Source of the DNA: Alisma plantago-aquatica
Lineage: Eukaryota > Streptophyta > Magnoliopsida > Alismatales > Alismataceae
Direction: 5' to 3'
DNA length: 64,000 nucleotides
NCBI GenBank assembly: GCA_963693085.1
Contig: OY856410.1
Location: 884,989,335 to 885,053,334, forward strand
Shown one piece after another: positions 37,286 to 47,001 of the stretch; position 1 is the stretch's first letter, and each line of letters opens with the position of its first letter. The notes beneath the pieces were generated by a model. That model was not told the DNA's origin and searched no databases. It saw nothing but the letters and a program-made list of their open reading frames with translations. A program made the translations under genes and the position numbers.

Positions 37286-39366
37286 TTTGGTTATTGAATT
37301 TAAACCCAAATCAAGGGTGATGCAGGGTGAATAGTAAACCCTAATTTCAAATAAGGTAAATGGAAGTGTGAAACCCTAATTCTGGGTTATGCTTTAAAGC
37401 ATGAAGCTCTATGATTGGATAATAAAACAAGGAGTCAATCCTATTTGAGTTAAGGGGATGATTAACCCTATTTGAATTGAAAAGGGAAAACCCTAACTCT
37501 AGTAGGGCATGGTGGTGCAACCCTGGAATAGTGATGTTATCATTGTTTTGCATTATGCTGATATGAAATAGATGTATATGTTATCATATGTATTAATCAT
37601 GTAGGTTTTATGTAATATTGAACATATCCAGGTAAGAGCTATGATGCTTTGTTTATTGAATGTACTTAATGAGCTTTGTAAGCAATGGTATGTTATGCTG
37701 CCTGGTGAGAGATAACAAAAGAGATTGACAGGCTGTATGACCCTTGTGAAATACATGCACTGCTATTATCATGTTTACACTGTCAGATGACTTGATGGCA
37801 ATAAGATACATGTTTAAGTGGTATCAAGAGTTTTGTTGATCTAAGGATTTTAACACTCATATTCTTGAATCACGATGATGAGTTGATAAGGGATTGAATT
37901 CCCAATGTTAATAAAGCTATGAAATGAAATTGATAAAATCGTACCTTTTCCTTACAGCTATTGGTTATAATGGCTTATGTATGAAAACATGCCTGATACT
38001 AAAAGAATGTTGTAATGTACTTAAATAATCAAGTGAAATGATATCATGTAGAGCCCTGACCATAGATCCATCATCGTCAGTAGTTGGGTGATGGTGAAAC
38101 AGGTTTTCCTAAGGGAACTCCTGGAGAGCATACTTTTGAGTATGTGGGGGTTATGGATGTGAATATCCTTACGTCCTAATGGAGGAATTGATGTGAGATA
38201 AACATCAAATCTCTCAATCCTTCATTATATGTATATGTCGAGATGATGTATCACAAATCTCCCGATGATGATGATAATGCCGAATCGATGTGAGATAAAC
38301 CAGAAATCCTTCGATTGTGAAGAGAGTACAGCATGCCACTGTAACTCTAATAGCGAAGTTGCCAGAAATACCCTGGAAAGATATTTTAGCAGAGACACAA
38401 GATGTCTTGCATGTTGTTCCTCACACTGACTGGGGAGGATGAGGTCATAGAAATCTGGCTCTTCTAGTGACCTATGTATGGTACCGATTTTGACTTTGCA
38501 ATGGTCGGTTGGAGTATGAGCGGTATACCTCATCTCCGCAGGGCATAAAGTATGTTTGTAAAATGTAATCAGCCATGTAGCATAATTTCTTATGTTGAAC
38601 TACGAGAAACAATGATTGATGATACATTGTTTATTATGTCCTAGTTAGATAGATGATATACATGTTCTTCATATTCCGCATTGATTAAATGTCTTGCTAT
38701 TCAATCAAGTTATAATTGAAATGATTACATAGAGAATATTTCTCTACTTAACATTAATCAATGATTTACCTGTTGTTGAATATTTATAATTCTACTGCTC
38801 AGTGTTATTCTATTATCTGCAATAACAATGCTTCTGGCGGAGAGTTATAACTCTCATTGGGACAATTTTCAATTGTCTCACCCCCGTTTGATTCAAAATT
38901 TTAGGTAGACGCCGAGGAAGGAGAAACCCATCAGTGGGTGAGCAGCAACAACAGTCGCAACAGCAACAACAGGGACAACAGTGATCTTCAGGTGGAGACA
39001 TTGTCTGTTAGGTTCTATATATAGAAAGTCCTATGTGTCGTCTCTGTACTCTCAGGTCCTAGGAGTCAGTAGATGGTTTGTTTTAGATCTGATATTTTTG
39101 GCTGGATGCATCGAGATTTTTTTATATTGCTCATATACAGTAACAGGGAAATCAATGTTTATGACTCTCGAGATGAGTTGATACAAAGATGTACTAATGT
39201 ATCAGAATGTGAATAACTTACTTTGTTACTTTATGAAAGAGTTTTATAGTTTGTGAATTTTAGTGCAAAAAGTTTTAATTTTTAGTGATTTTTAGTAATT
39301 TCGCTGCTAGTAATTCGCTTCCATATTAGTTAATCTTATTTTCACGAGACGGACATCACAATTTAG

Positions 39367-39384
39367 TGGTATCAGAGCTCTAGG
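39367..39384 (+). other. Primer binding site of element A (tRNA-iMet)
   Basis: TGGTATCAGAGCTCTAGG starts six bases after the left LTR end. It is identical to that of element B and complementary to initiator tRNA-Met. Confidence 0.93.
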
Positions 39385-39495
39385 TTTGCTGAGTCTACAG
39401 AGACATAGGACTAGGTTTGTTGAGTCTGTTCTAGTGTTTTTCAGTCTATCTGATAGTGTCTTCTGCTCATATAGGAGGAGAAGAGAAAACTAAAG

Positions 39496-40390
39496 ATGTC
39501 TGGATCACATGATGACCATGTTGCAGAAAGTGGTGTTGTTCCACCCGGAGGAGGTGCAAGAGACCAAAGAAGGGAGGAACCTGTGCCTGAACCACCTCAG
39601 TTCAACCCAGCTGACATGGGGAATCCAACCTTCCAAGCCAAGTTTGGGTAGTTCATGACTGCCATGACATACATGACTGATAGGATGCCTATACATGTAC
39701 CTAGGGCACCTACCCATTCAGAAGGACAAGGAGCCGGCAAGACATTTGAACGACTACGCCGGGTTGGAGCCATGGAATATGCTAGAACAGCTGACCTAGC
39801 AGATGCTGACTTGTGACTAACTGAACTAGAGAAGGCCTTTAGAATCCTGAACATCCCAGAAGCTGAGAAGGTTAGACATGCAGTGTACCTTCTCAAGGGG
39901 AGTGCTGGTCATTAGTAGACCATTGAGGAAGGGAAAAGGCCAGGAGTGGAGATTGACTGGGAGGTTTTCTGAATGAAATTTTTCAACAGATACTTTCCTA
40001 AGACATTCATGGATGAGAAAATCTCTCAGTTTGAGAGATTAAGGCAAGGACCGATGAACATTAGCGAGTACGAGGCTAAGTTCGTGGAGCTGTTGTGGTT
40101 TTGTCCGCATATGGCAACCACAGATGAAGAGAGGATTCGGTGTTTTGAGAAGGGATTAAACACTGAGTTGACCACCCCTATGTCTGCTCTGGAGAATAGG
40201 GAAAGATTTGCTACCTTTGTGGAGTCGGTCAGGAGGATAGAGAGGTCTGTGTCAGAGAAGAGACAGACCAATAACAAGAAGATGTATCACCAATTCCAAG
40301 GATCCTCATCCAAATGTTTTAAGAAACTTACGTTTTCCGTGCCTACACCACCACCTAGATTCAGTACCCAGACATAGTGTATGTCAAATA
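39496..40390 (+). pseudogene. gag: Element A gag, 5' part
   Basis: The frame opens at ATG 39496 (MSGSHDDH) and parallels element B's gag throughout: a capsid region (RFCFEKGLN-type motifs, ENRERFATFVESV near 40190-40230) and a basic tail (about 40270-40350). Premature stops include the one in the phrase before FMTAMTYM (CAG to TAG), a TGG to TGA, two adjacent TAG codons replacing a Trp pair near 39913, and CGA to TGA near 39970. Element C begins at 40391 and separates this part from the zinc-knuckle part at 46646. The insertion plus duplication totals 6255 bp, a multiple of three, so the phase is the same on both sides. Confidence 0.9.
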
Positions 40391-40732
40391 TGTTGGGTAA
40401 ATTGGACATTATGATAAATCCCTTTGTTTCGATGATGACAAACATTTCATTCATGTTGATCTAACGTGCTACTTGAGTGTTGCAGGAATAAGGTGGATGA
40501 CAAAGCTCTAGGGGATCTATATGCTTGAATGATTGTAAATGTCATAAAATGTAATCAATTGTAAACTTGTACAAATATATAATGTACAAGTACTTAGACT
40601 TCATGTAAATCAAGCGTTAGACCTTCCCTAGCTAAACACCACACTTAGTTAGGTCATCCCCTTCAATAGTGTCACATATGCACACTCATACACACACTTA
40701 GCGCCTTAATTGAAAGATTGAAACAGGGTCAA

Positions 40733-40933
40733 TCTCGGTCGACAAACTCCTCGACCGAGACACTCTCGGTTGACAAACTTCTCGACCGAGAATGACCCAA
40801 GTAGCCGTTAGACACAACAGACAAAGTAGTTGGCAGTTGGAAATGAACGTTGCTAACACTTGATCCAGAGAGCCTTTCGGTCGACAAAACTTCGACCGAG
40901 TAGGTATCTCGGTCGACAATTCCTTGACCGAGA
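40733..40933 (+). repeat. Four TCTCGGTCGAC hairpins in C's left LTR
   Basis: Stems of 9-11 bp (TCTCGGTCGA ... TCGACCGAGA) enclose loops of about 7 bases at 40733-40760, 40764-40791, 40876-40899 and 40907-40933, all upstream of the TATA box. The right LTR repeats them at 45529-45730. Conserved palindromes in U3 are a reported Sirevirus feature. Confidence 0.9.
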
Positions 40934-41068
40934 TAGACTCTGACAGCAACTGCAGAATAAAGCAACTAGTCATTACCAATTCACCTAACTTATACCTAAC
41001 GGCTAGTTAAGCACTTAGAACCCCCTAGAAAGTGTCTAGAACGTCCTTAAGTACTTATAGGTCATTCC

Positions 41069-41077
41069 TATAAATAG
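41069..41077 (+). promoter_or_regulatory. TATA box of element C
   Basis: TATAAATAG is a near-consensus plant TATA box in the middle of the LTR, and it is preserved in the right LTR at 45865-45873. Confidence 0.65.
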
Positions 41078-41436
41078 GACATGCCTTAGGACACCTAAAT
41101 ACACCTAAGCTACACTTGTGCTACACTTGAGCTTGAATACTCATTGACAATCTATTTTTGAGCAATAGAGCAATTCCCACATTGGCTATTCATTCCCATT
41201 GCTCTAATTTCGTGTCCTATAAGCTAGCATCTCTTTTCCACAGCACTTACACTTCTACATTCATTGGTTAGGAGATCAATATGCTTGATATAGGCAAATC
41301 AAGCCTTGTGCTTCAAAGGATAAGTTGTAATTTCCATTTTCCTTCTTGTTCCTTTTATTCTTTGTATTCTCCTTGCTACTCCTAGGGTTGGAGGCTGCGG
41401 ATTGGAGAAGGTTCTTCTCGGAGGAGAAGGTGGACT

Positions 41437-41600
41437 TCAAGCTACTTCAAGAAGGCTATCGCAATGGGAAGATACTTCAAGAAGGCTATTGCAACGGGAA
41501 GCTACTTCAGGAGGAAGGCTGCTTCAAGGTTGGTGCAATTACTTCGAGGTGAAGGCTGCTTCAAGGTTGGTGTGATTACTTCTAGGTGAAGGCTGCTTGA
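41437..41600 (+). repeat. About 30-bp tandem repeats in C's LTR
   Basis: Units around GCTACTTCAAGAAGGCTAT are repeated three times and then vary into GCTGCTTCAAGGTTGGTG units. The right LTR has the same block at about 46238-46400. The 68-codon frame across it is a by-product. Confidence 0.8.
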
Positions 41601-41842
41601 AGGGTTTAGGGAGAGAATTGTAATTTTATGTAAAGTCCTTGCGAGGTAATAAAATTAAATTTTTTCCAAATCCCAGTTGGGTAAGCAACCGGGTAGTGGA
41701 CTGACTACCTTAGTATTTGCTAAGGTAGGAACCACTCTAAATCCTTGTCCCCTTGTCCAATATGTTGTGGTTGGTTGTTTGAGTTAAATAATTGTTAAAA
41801 TTGATTTAAAACTCTATTCACCCCCCTCTAGTGTTTTTCAAT

Positions 41843-41860
41843 TGGTATCAGAGCAGGCTT
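41843..41860 (+). other. Primer binding site of element C (tRNA-iMet)
   Basis: TGGTATCAGAGCAGGCTT begins two bases after the LTR end. Its first 12 bases match the primer sites of A and B. Confidence 0.9.
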
Positions 41861-41887
41861 CAAGGAACCCTAACCAAGTCTTGAAGA

Positions 41888-43567
41888 ATGGGTGATGGGT
41901 TGCTCAACAACCTCAATCTTGAAGGAATACTTGTGACTAGGCCTCCTATGTTTGATGGGACAAACTACACCTACTGGAAGAGAAGGATGCAATTCTACTT
42001 CCAAGGAATTAGCTGGGATCTATGGAGGATGGTGTCAACTCCCTACGAGCTTCCTCAAGTAGAATATGCAGCATGGGACACCAATACGGTAAAATCAGCT
42101 CAAATGAATGCAAAGGCTGTAAGTATTTTATATTGTTCAATTTCAGTAGGAGAATTTAATAGGATATCAAATTGTGATACATCCTATGAGATTTGGCATA
42201 GACTCTCCATAACTTATGAAGGGACTGTTCAAGTTAAGAATTCTAAGATTAGCATGCTTAAACAAAAGTTTGAACATTTCTGTATGGATCCAAATGAAAC
42301 TATTAGTGAAATGTATGCAAAATTCTCTTCTATTGTAAATGGTTTGAATGCCTTAGGAAAAGTTGTTCTTGAAGAAGATTAGGTGTCAAAGATCCTTAGA
42401 TCACTTCCTCCTAAATACAAGCCCAAGGTGACAGCCATTGAAGAAGCCAATGATCTCACTCGACTGAGAATGGAGCAACTCATTGGCAATCTAGAAGCTC
42501 ATGAAGCAACTCTAGAAGAGGAAGAAATAAGAGAACGTGAACTTCAACAAGGGAAAAAGAAAGACATTGCATTCAAAGCATCAACCAAGGACAATCATGA
42601 CACAAGTGAAAATGATAGTGAAGAAGAAACTCTCATTGTAAATGATAAGCAATATAAAAGTTTTAAAACTAATAAAACTCCTAGTGTTTCTTCTTCCAGG
42701 TGCTTTGAATGTGGCAAGAAGGGACACATGAAAGGTGATTGTCCAAAACTCAAGAAAGGGAAGAAATCATCTCACAAAAAGAAAGAAAAAGCATATAAAG
42801 CTGCATGGGATGATTCAAGTGATAGTGATGATGGAAAAGAAGAAGTAGAATGCCTCATTGCTACAACAAATGAAGAAGAAGAGGTAAGTCTTTTTGATCT
42901 ACCAAAAGAAAATCTAATTGCTAGTCTTCACGATACTCATGAGAAATATATTGAGTTCAAGAAGAAACTTAAGAAATCAAATAAAGTAAATGATGATTTA
43001 AACATTAAACTTCTTGCTCTTGCATCTGAAAATGAAGATCTCAAAAAGGCAAATGAAGATTATGATCTTAAGTTAAAAGATGTAGAAGCTGATTGCAATC
43101 TTCTTTCCTTAGAAAAGTTAAACTTGCAAACTCAAGTGAATGATCTTCAAAAACAACCTGTTCTATGTTCACACTTAGATTATGATGAGGTTGTCAAAGA
43201 AAGAAACTCTCTAGTATCTGATTTAGATCAAGCAAAGAAAGATATAAACAAGAAGATGGATGATATTGCTAAGTTACAAAGAAATATAAATGAGTTAAGA
43301 GGAAATGACATACTTGAAAATATTCTAAAAATCTCCTCTAGTTATAATGGAAGAAGAGGATTAGGATATGATCCAAAGATAAATAAACCCAAAAGAGCTA
43401 AAGCATCCAAGACTAAGATTATGTTTGTACCTAGGAACACAATTCCTAGAAAGAGAAATGAAGTTGACTCTATTAGTTGTCATTATTGCATGCGTCTTGG
43501 ACATTATTCATTTTCATGCCCATATAAGAAAAAGAATGATGATTTAGCTTGGATTTCTAAAACTTAG
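41888..43567 (+). pseudogene. gag: Element C gag with one in-frame amber stop
   Basis: One frame of 559 codons starts MGDGLLNNLN. It has a Copia gag (UBN2-like) domain (about 41930-42370, including YWKRRMQFYF), a single TAG at 42380-42382, a CCHC knuckle CFECGKKGHMKGDC (42701-42742), a Lys/Glu-rich coiled-coil stretch (about 42950-43300) and a second CCHC CHYCMRLGHYSFSC (43478-43520). The amber codon follows EED and is explicable as CAG to TAG. The frame ends shortly after the second knuckle, where Sireviruses normally continue into protease and integrase. Apart from the stop the frame is intact, so the copy is young or gag was kept under selection. Confidence 0.9.
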
Positions 43568-45186
43568 AAGCTTAAATTTAACTAGTTGAGATTTGACCTA
43601 AACTGATTCTTGATATACAAATGTCATATCTCAACACAATCGAGCTCTAACTTGCATAATCTTATTTTACTTGGAATCAATAAATAGTTTTGAAAATAAT
43701 ACAGAAACCTGATCGGTCGAGAAATCTTCGACCGAGCAATCAGTCGGTCGAGAAATCTTCGACCGAGCAGGTCACTGATTTCAGTCTGCAGTAAAATTGC
43801 TGAATAATTTTTTTATTGATCAAGTGGCTATCTATTTGCTGTTAATGACTGTTTTACATGCAAAATAAGAATAAATTCTGGAAATCATTCTTGGAACACA
43901 ATATATTAAAGTTTTCCATCATGAGTTAAGATAGAAAATTGTGCTATAAGAAGACTGTTTGTTGAAAAAGCTAGTTAGGCATGAACAATTATCTTGAACA
44001 CTTATATGAGAATATTTTCATCTATGTCATGAATCATATTTGCTTTAGTCAAGGAAAATTATTGTTTTCATGGTTTATTCTAAGTATTCCTTGACATATC
44101 TACATAGCAACATTGTATTGAATTTCATGATTCAAATGTTCTATCATCATACATATGTGTTCACTATTTCACATGTTGCTTTAGAACAAGAATGTAAATG
44201 CTTATTAAACATAAGATAAAATTTCTCTATTGGTATTAATCTTTCTTTCAAGAGTATATATTTTCTTGAAGAATCACATGATTAATCTGAACACAAGATC
44301 ACAAAAAGAAATAAGACTTGATATTAAGGGACATCATTCATAATAAGTTTCACTCAAAGAATTGATATCTCTTTACGCTACCTACAGGAATTATACTTAA
44401 TATTTGAATGTTCAAATGTGCAATCTACAACATTTGCCTCTTGGTTGAAATAAAATTTGACCAAGGGGCGCTATGGTCGAAGTCAAGGTCGACCTAAAAT
44501 AAGCTTTGACAAAATGCTTATTTGGACATCATTTTATTGTACTTAATCTTAGTATACTTTTGATAAAGGTCAAAATCAAAATTTAAAATCATATGTGACC
44601 TTAGAAGCTTCAAATTGCTGTAATGGTAAGATTAAGGGGGAGCTCATAAAAACAAGTTTTATTATTTGATTAAGAAGCTTACAAAAACATTATTCGAAGC
44701 TTGTTACGACCTTAGTATTTTTACTCTTGGTTATGAAGAAATCTATGAATTTCATAAACATGATATATCTTGTTCTTAAAGGAACTCTCTAAACAAATCA
44801 GGGCTTAACATCCCATGCATTTGGTTGGAGACATTTTTATGATTAAAGGATTCTCATTTCATTTTTAGGGCTTAACAAATTGTGGCTAATTTAGACAAAA
44901 ATGATATTCAATCCATGTTCCTAATAGAATTTAAGGGGGAGCATAGTATAAAATTAAGGGGGAGAAGAAATATAAAATATTCAACTTGGATATTTTTTTG
45001 AAATGACAAAGGGGGAGAAAGAATATAAAATCAAAAATATAAATGAGTTTCATAACATCTTGGTCAGCACTCACTTGCAAAACAAGAATGTCTACAAAAG
45101 GTAATCTTCAGGTATGAAACTCACATGCTTTATATTTCCTTATTTCATATTTAGGAAATGTTTGTCATCTTCAAAAAGGGGGAGAT
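43568..45186 (+). other. Element C internal non-coding region, pol absent
   Basis: No protease, integrase, RT or RNase H segment is recognisable in these 1.6 kb. Two more CGGTCGA hairpins lie at 43713-43737 and 43743-43767. Five purine tracts AAGGGGGAG occur at 44634-44642, 44933-44941, 44955-44963, 45008-45017 and 45173-45184, the last adjoining the LTR. Confidence 0.85.
45173..45186 (+). other. Polypurine tract of element C
   Basis: AAAAAGGGGGAGAT immediately precedes the right LTR and would prime plus-strand synthesis. Confidence 0.9.
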
Positions 45187-46640
45187 TGTTGGGTAAATTG
45201 GACATTATGATAAATCCCTTTGTTTCGATGATGACAAACATTTCATTCGTGTTGATCTAACGTGCTACTTGAGTGTTGCAGGAATAAGGTGGATGACAAA
45301 GCTCTAGGGAATCTATATGCTTGAATGATTGTAAATGTCATAAAATGTAATCAATTGTAAACTTGTACAAATATATAATGTACAAGTACTTAGACTTCAT
45401 GTAAATCAAGTGTTAGATCTTCCCTAGCTAAACACCACACTTAGTTAGGTCATCCCCTTCAATAGTGTCACATATGCACACTCATACACACACTTAGTGC
45501 CTTAATTGAAAGATTGAAACAGGGTCAATCTCGGTCGACAAACTCCTCGACCGAGACACTCTCGGTCGACAAACTTCTCGACCGAGAATGACCCAAGTAG
45601 CCGTTAGACACAACAGACAAAGTAGTTGGCAGTTGGAAATGAACGTTGCTAACACTTGATCCAGAGAGCCTGTTGGTCGACAAAACTTCGACTGAGTAGG
45701 TATCTCGGTCGACAATTCCTCGACTGAGATAGACTCTGACAGCAACTGCAGAATAAAGCAACTAGCCGTTACCAATTCACCTAACTTATACCTAACGGCT
45801 AGTTAAGCACTTAGAACCCCCTAGAAAGTGTCTAGAACGTCCTTAAGTACTTATAGGTCATTCCTATAAATAGGACATGCCTTAGGACACCTAAATACAC
45901 CTAAGCTACACTTGTGCTACACTTGAGCTTGAATACTCATTGACAATCTGTTTTTGAGCAATAGAGCAATTCCCACATTGGCTATTCATTCCCATTGCTC
46001 TAATTTCGTGTCCTATAAGCTAGCATCTCCTTTCTATAGCACTTACACTTCTACACTCATTGGTTAGGAGATCAATACGCTTGATATAGGCAAATCAAGC
46101 CTTGTGCTTCAAAGGATAAGTTGTAATTTCCATTTTCCTTCTTGTTCCTTTTATTCTTTGTATTCTCCTTGCTACTCCTAGGGTTGGAGGCTGCAGATTG
46201 GAGAAGGTTCTTCTCGGAGGAGAAGGTGGACTTCAAGCTACTTCAAGAAGGCTATCGCAACGGGAAGCTACTTCAAGAAGGCTATTGCAACGGGAAGCTA
46301 CTTCAGGAGGAAGGCTGCTTCAAGGTTGGTGCAATTACTTCGAGGTGAAGGCTGCTTCAAGGTTGGTGTGATTACTTCTAGGTGAAGACTGCTTGAAGGG
46401 TTTAGGGAGAGAATTGTAATTTTATGTAAAGTCCTTGCGAGGTAATAAAATTAAATTCTTTCCAAATCCCGGTTGGGTAAGCAACCGGGTAGTGGACTAA
46501 CTACCTTAGTATTTGCTAAGGTAGGAACCACTCTAAATCCTTGTCCCCTTGTCCAATATTTTGTGGTTGGTTGTTTGAGTTAAATAATGTTAAAATTTAT
46601 TTAAAACTCTATTCACCCCCCCCCCCTCTAGTGTTTTTCA
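45187..46640 (+). repeat. Element C right LTR (1454 bp)
   Basis: Collinear with the left LTR with scattered substitutions, and a longer C run just before the end (46615-46626). It is followed by the second aaata. Confidence 0.94.
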
Positions 46641-46645
46641 AAATA

Positions 46646-47001
46646 GGGGTAGAGTACGAAGTTTACCACTAGAAGGAGCCTGTAGCTCAACATTTGTGTC
46701 GGTCACAGGACCATCCAGACCTCAGTAAGGGATCAAGAGTTGTTACATATGTGGAAAGGTGGGGCATTTGATGAAGGATTGTATAGCCCGAGAGGCAAGT
46801 GTGACTCAACCTCAAAGGTAGAGCCAGCAAGGTTCTCAATGGAGACAATTTCCTAGTGGTGCTAGAGGACATGGACAAGCGTCCCAAGATGGATCATCGG
46901 CACCCAGTCATCGAGCACCGAATCAACCACATGCAATGGAGAGATTCTATACGATGAATCTACCTGATGTAATGATCAACCCTCGGGTTGTGATAGGTTA
47001 G
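46646..47001 (+). pseudogene. gag: Element A gag, 3' part with zinc knuckle
   Basis: It continues the gag interrupted at 40390. It encodes a CCHC zinc knuckle CYICGKVGHLMKDC at about 46744-46785 and a Gln/Ser-rich tail. Stops are explicable as CAG to TAG, for example near 46818 and 46998, except for a TAA near 46726. Confidence 0.85.

Larger units (their letters stand above)
34000..39360 (+). repeat. Element A left LTR, remainder after element B
   Basis: The sequence picks up after the second gaagt (33995-33999) and is collinear with 50426-55754. It ends GGACATCACA at 39360. It carries a TATA-like box, a long array of AAACGGTTT-type palindromes, a 34-bp telomere-like tandem repeat and the ATAGATCCATCATCGTCAG module (38062-38080). 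No gene was seen in its 5.4 kb. Confidence 0.94.
40391..41840 (+). repeat. Element C left LTR (1450 bp)
   Basis: Bounded by TGTTGGG and TTTTTCA. It contains four hairpins of the TCTCGGTCGA type, a strong TATA box at 41069-41077 and a run of about 30-bp imperfect repeats (41437-41600). Differences from the right LTR are few by eye. Confidence 0.94.
40391..46640 (+). mobile_element. Element C: Sirevirus-like Ty1/copia element with gag only
   Basis: LTRs of 1450 and 1454 bp start TGTTGGGTAA and end GTGTTTTTCA. The target duplication aaata lies at 40386-40390 and 46641-46645. The PBS is tRNA-iMet type and the purine tract AAAAAGGGGGAGAT sits against the right LTR. The gag has two CCHC motifs and a long coiled-coil segment, a Sirevirus (SIRE/Maximus) trait. 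Only 3346 bp lie between the LTRs, and no protease, integrase, reverse transcriptase or RNase H is present, so it is non-autonomous. Confidence 0.93.

Noticed and set aside
40698..40979. 93- and 78-codon minus-strand frames (and their copies at 45494-45775)
   Set aside because: They translate the hairpin repeats of element C's LTR, are duplicated with the LTR and show no domain.
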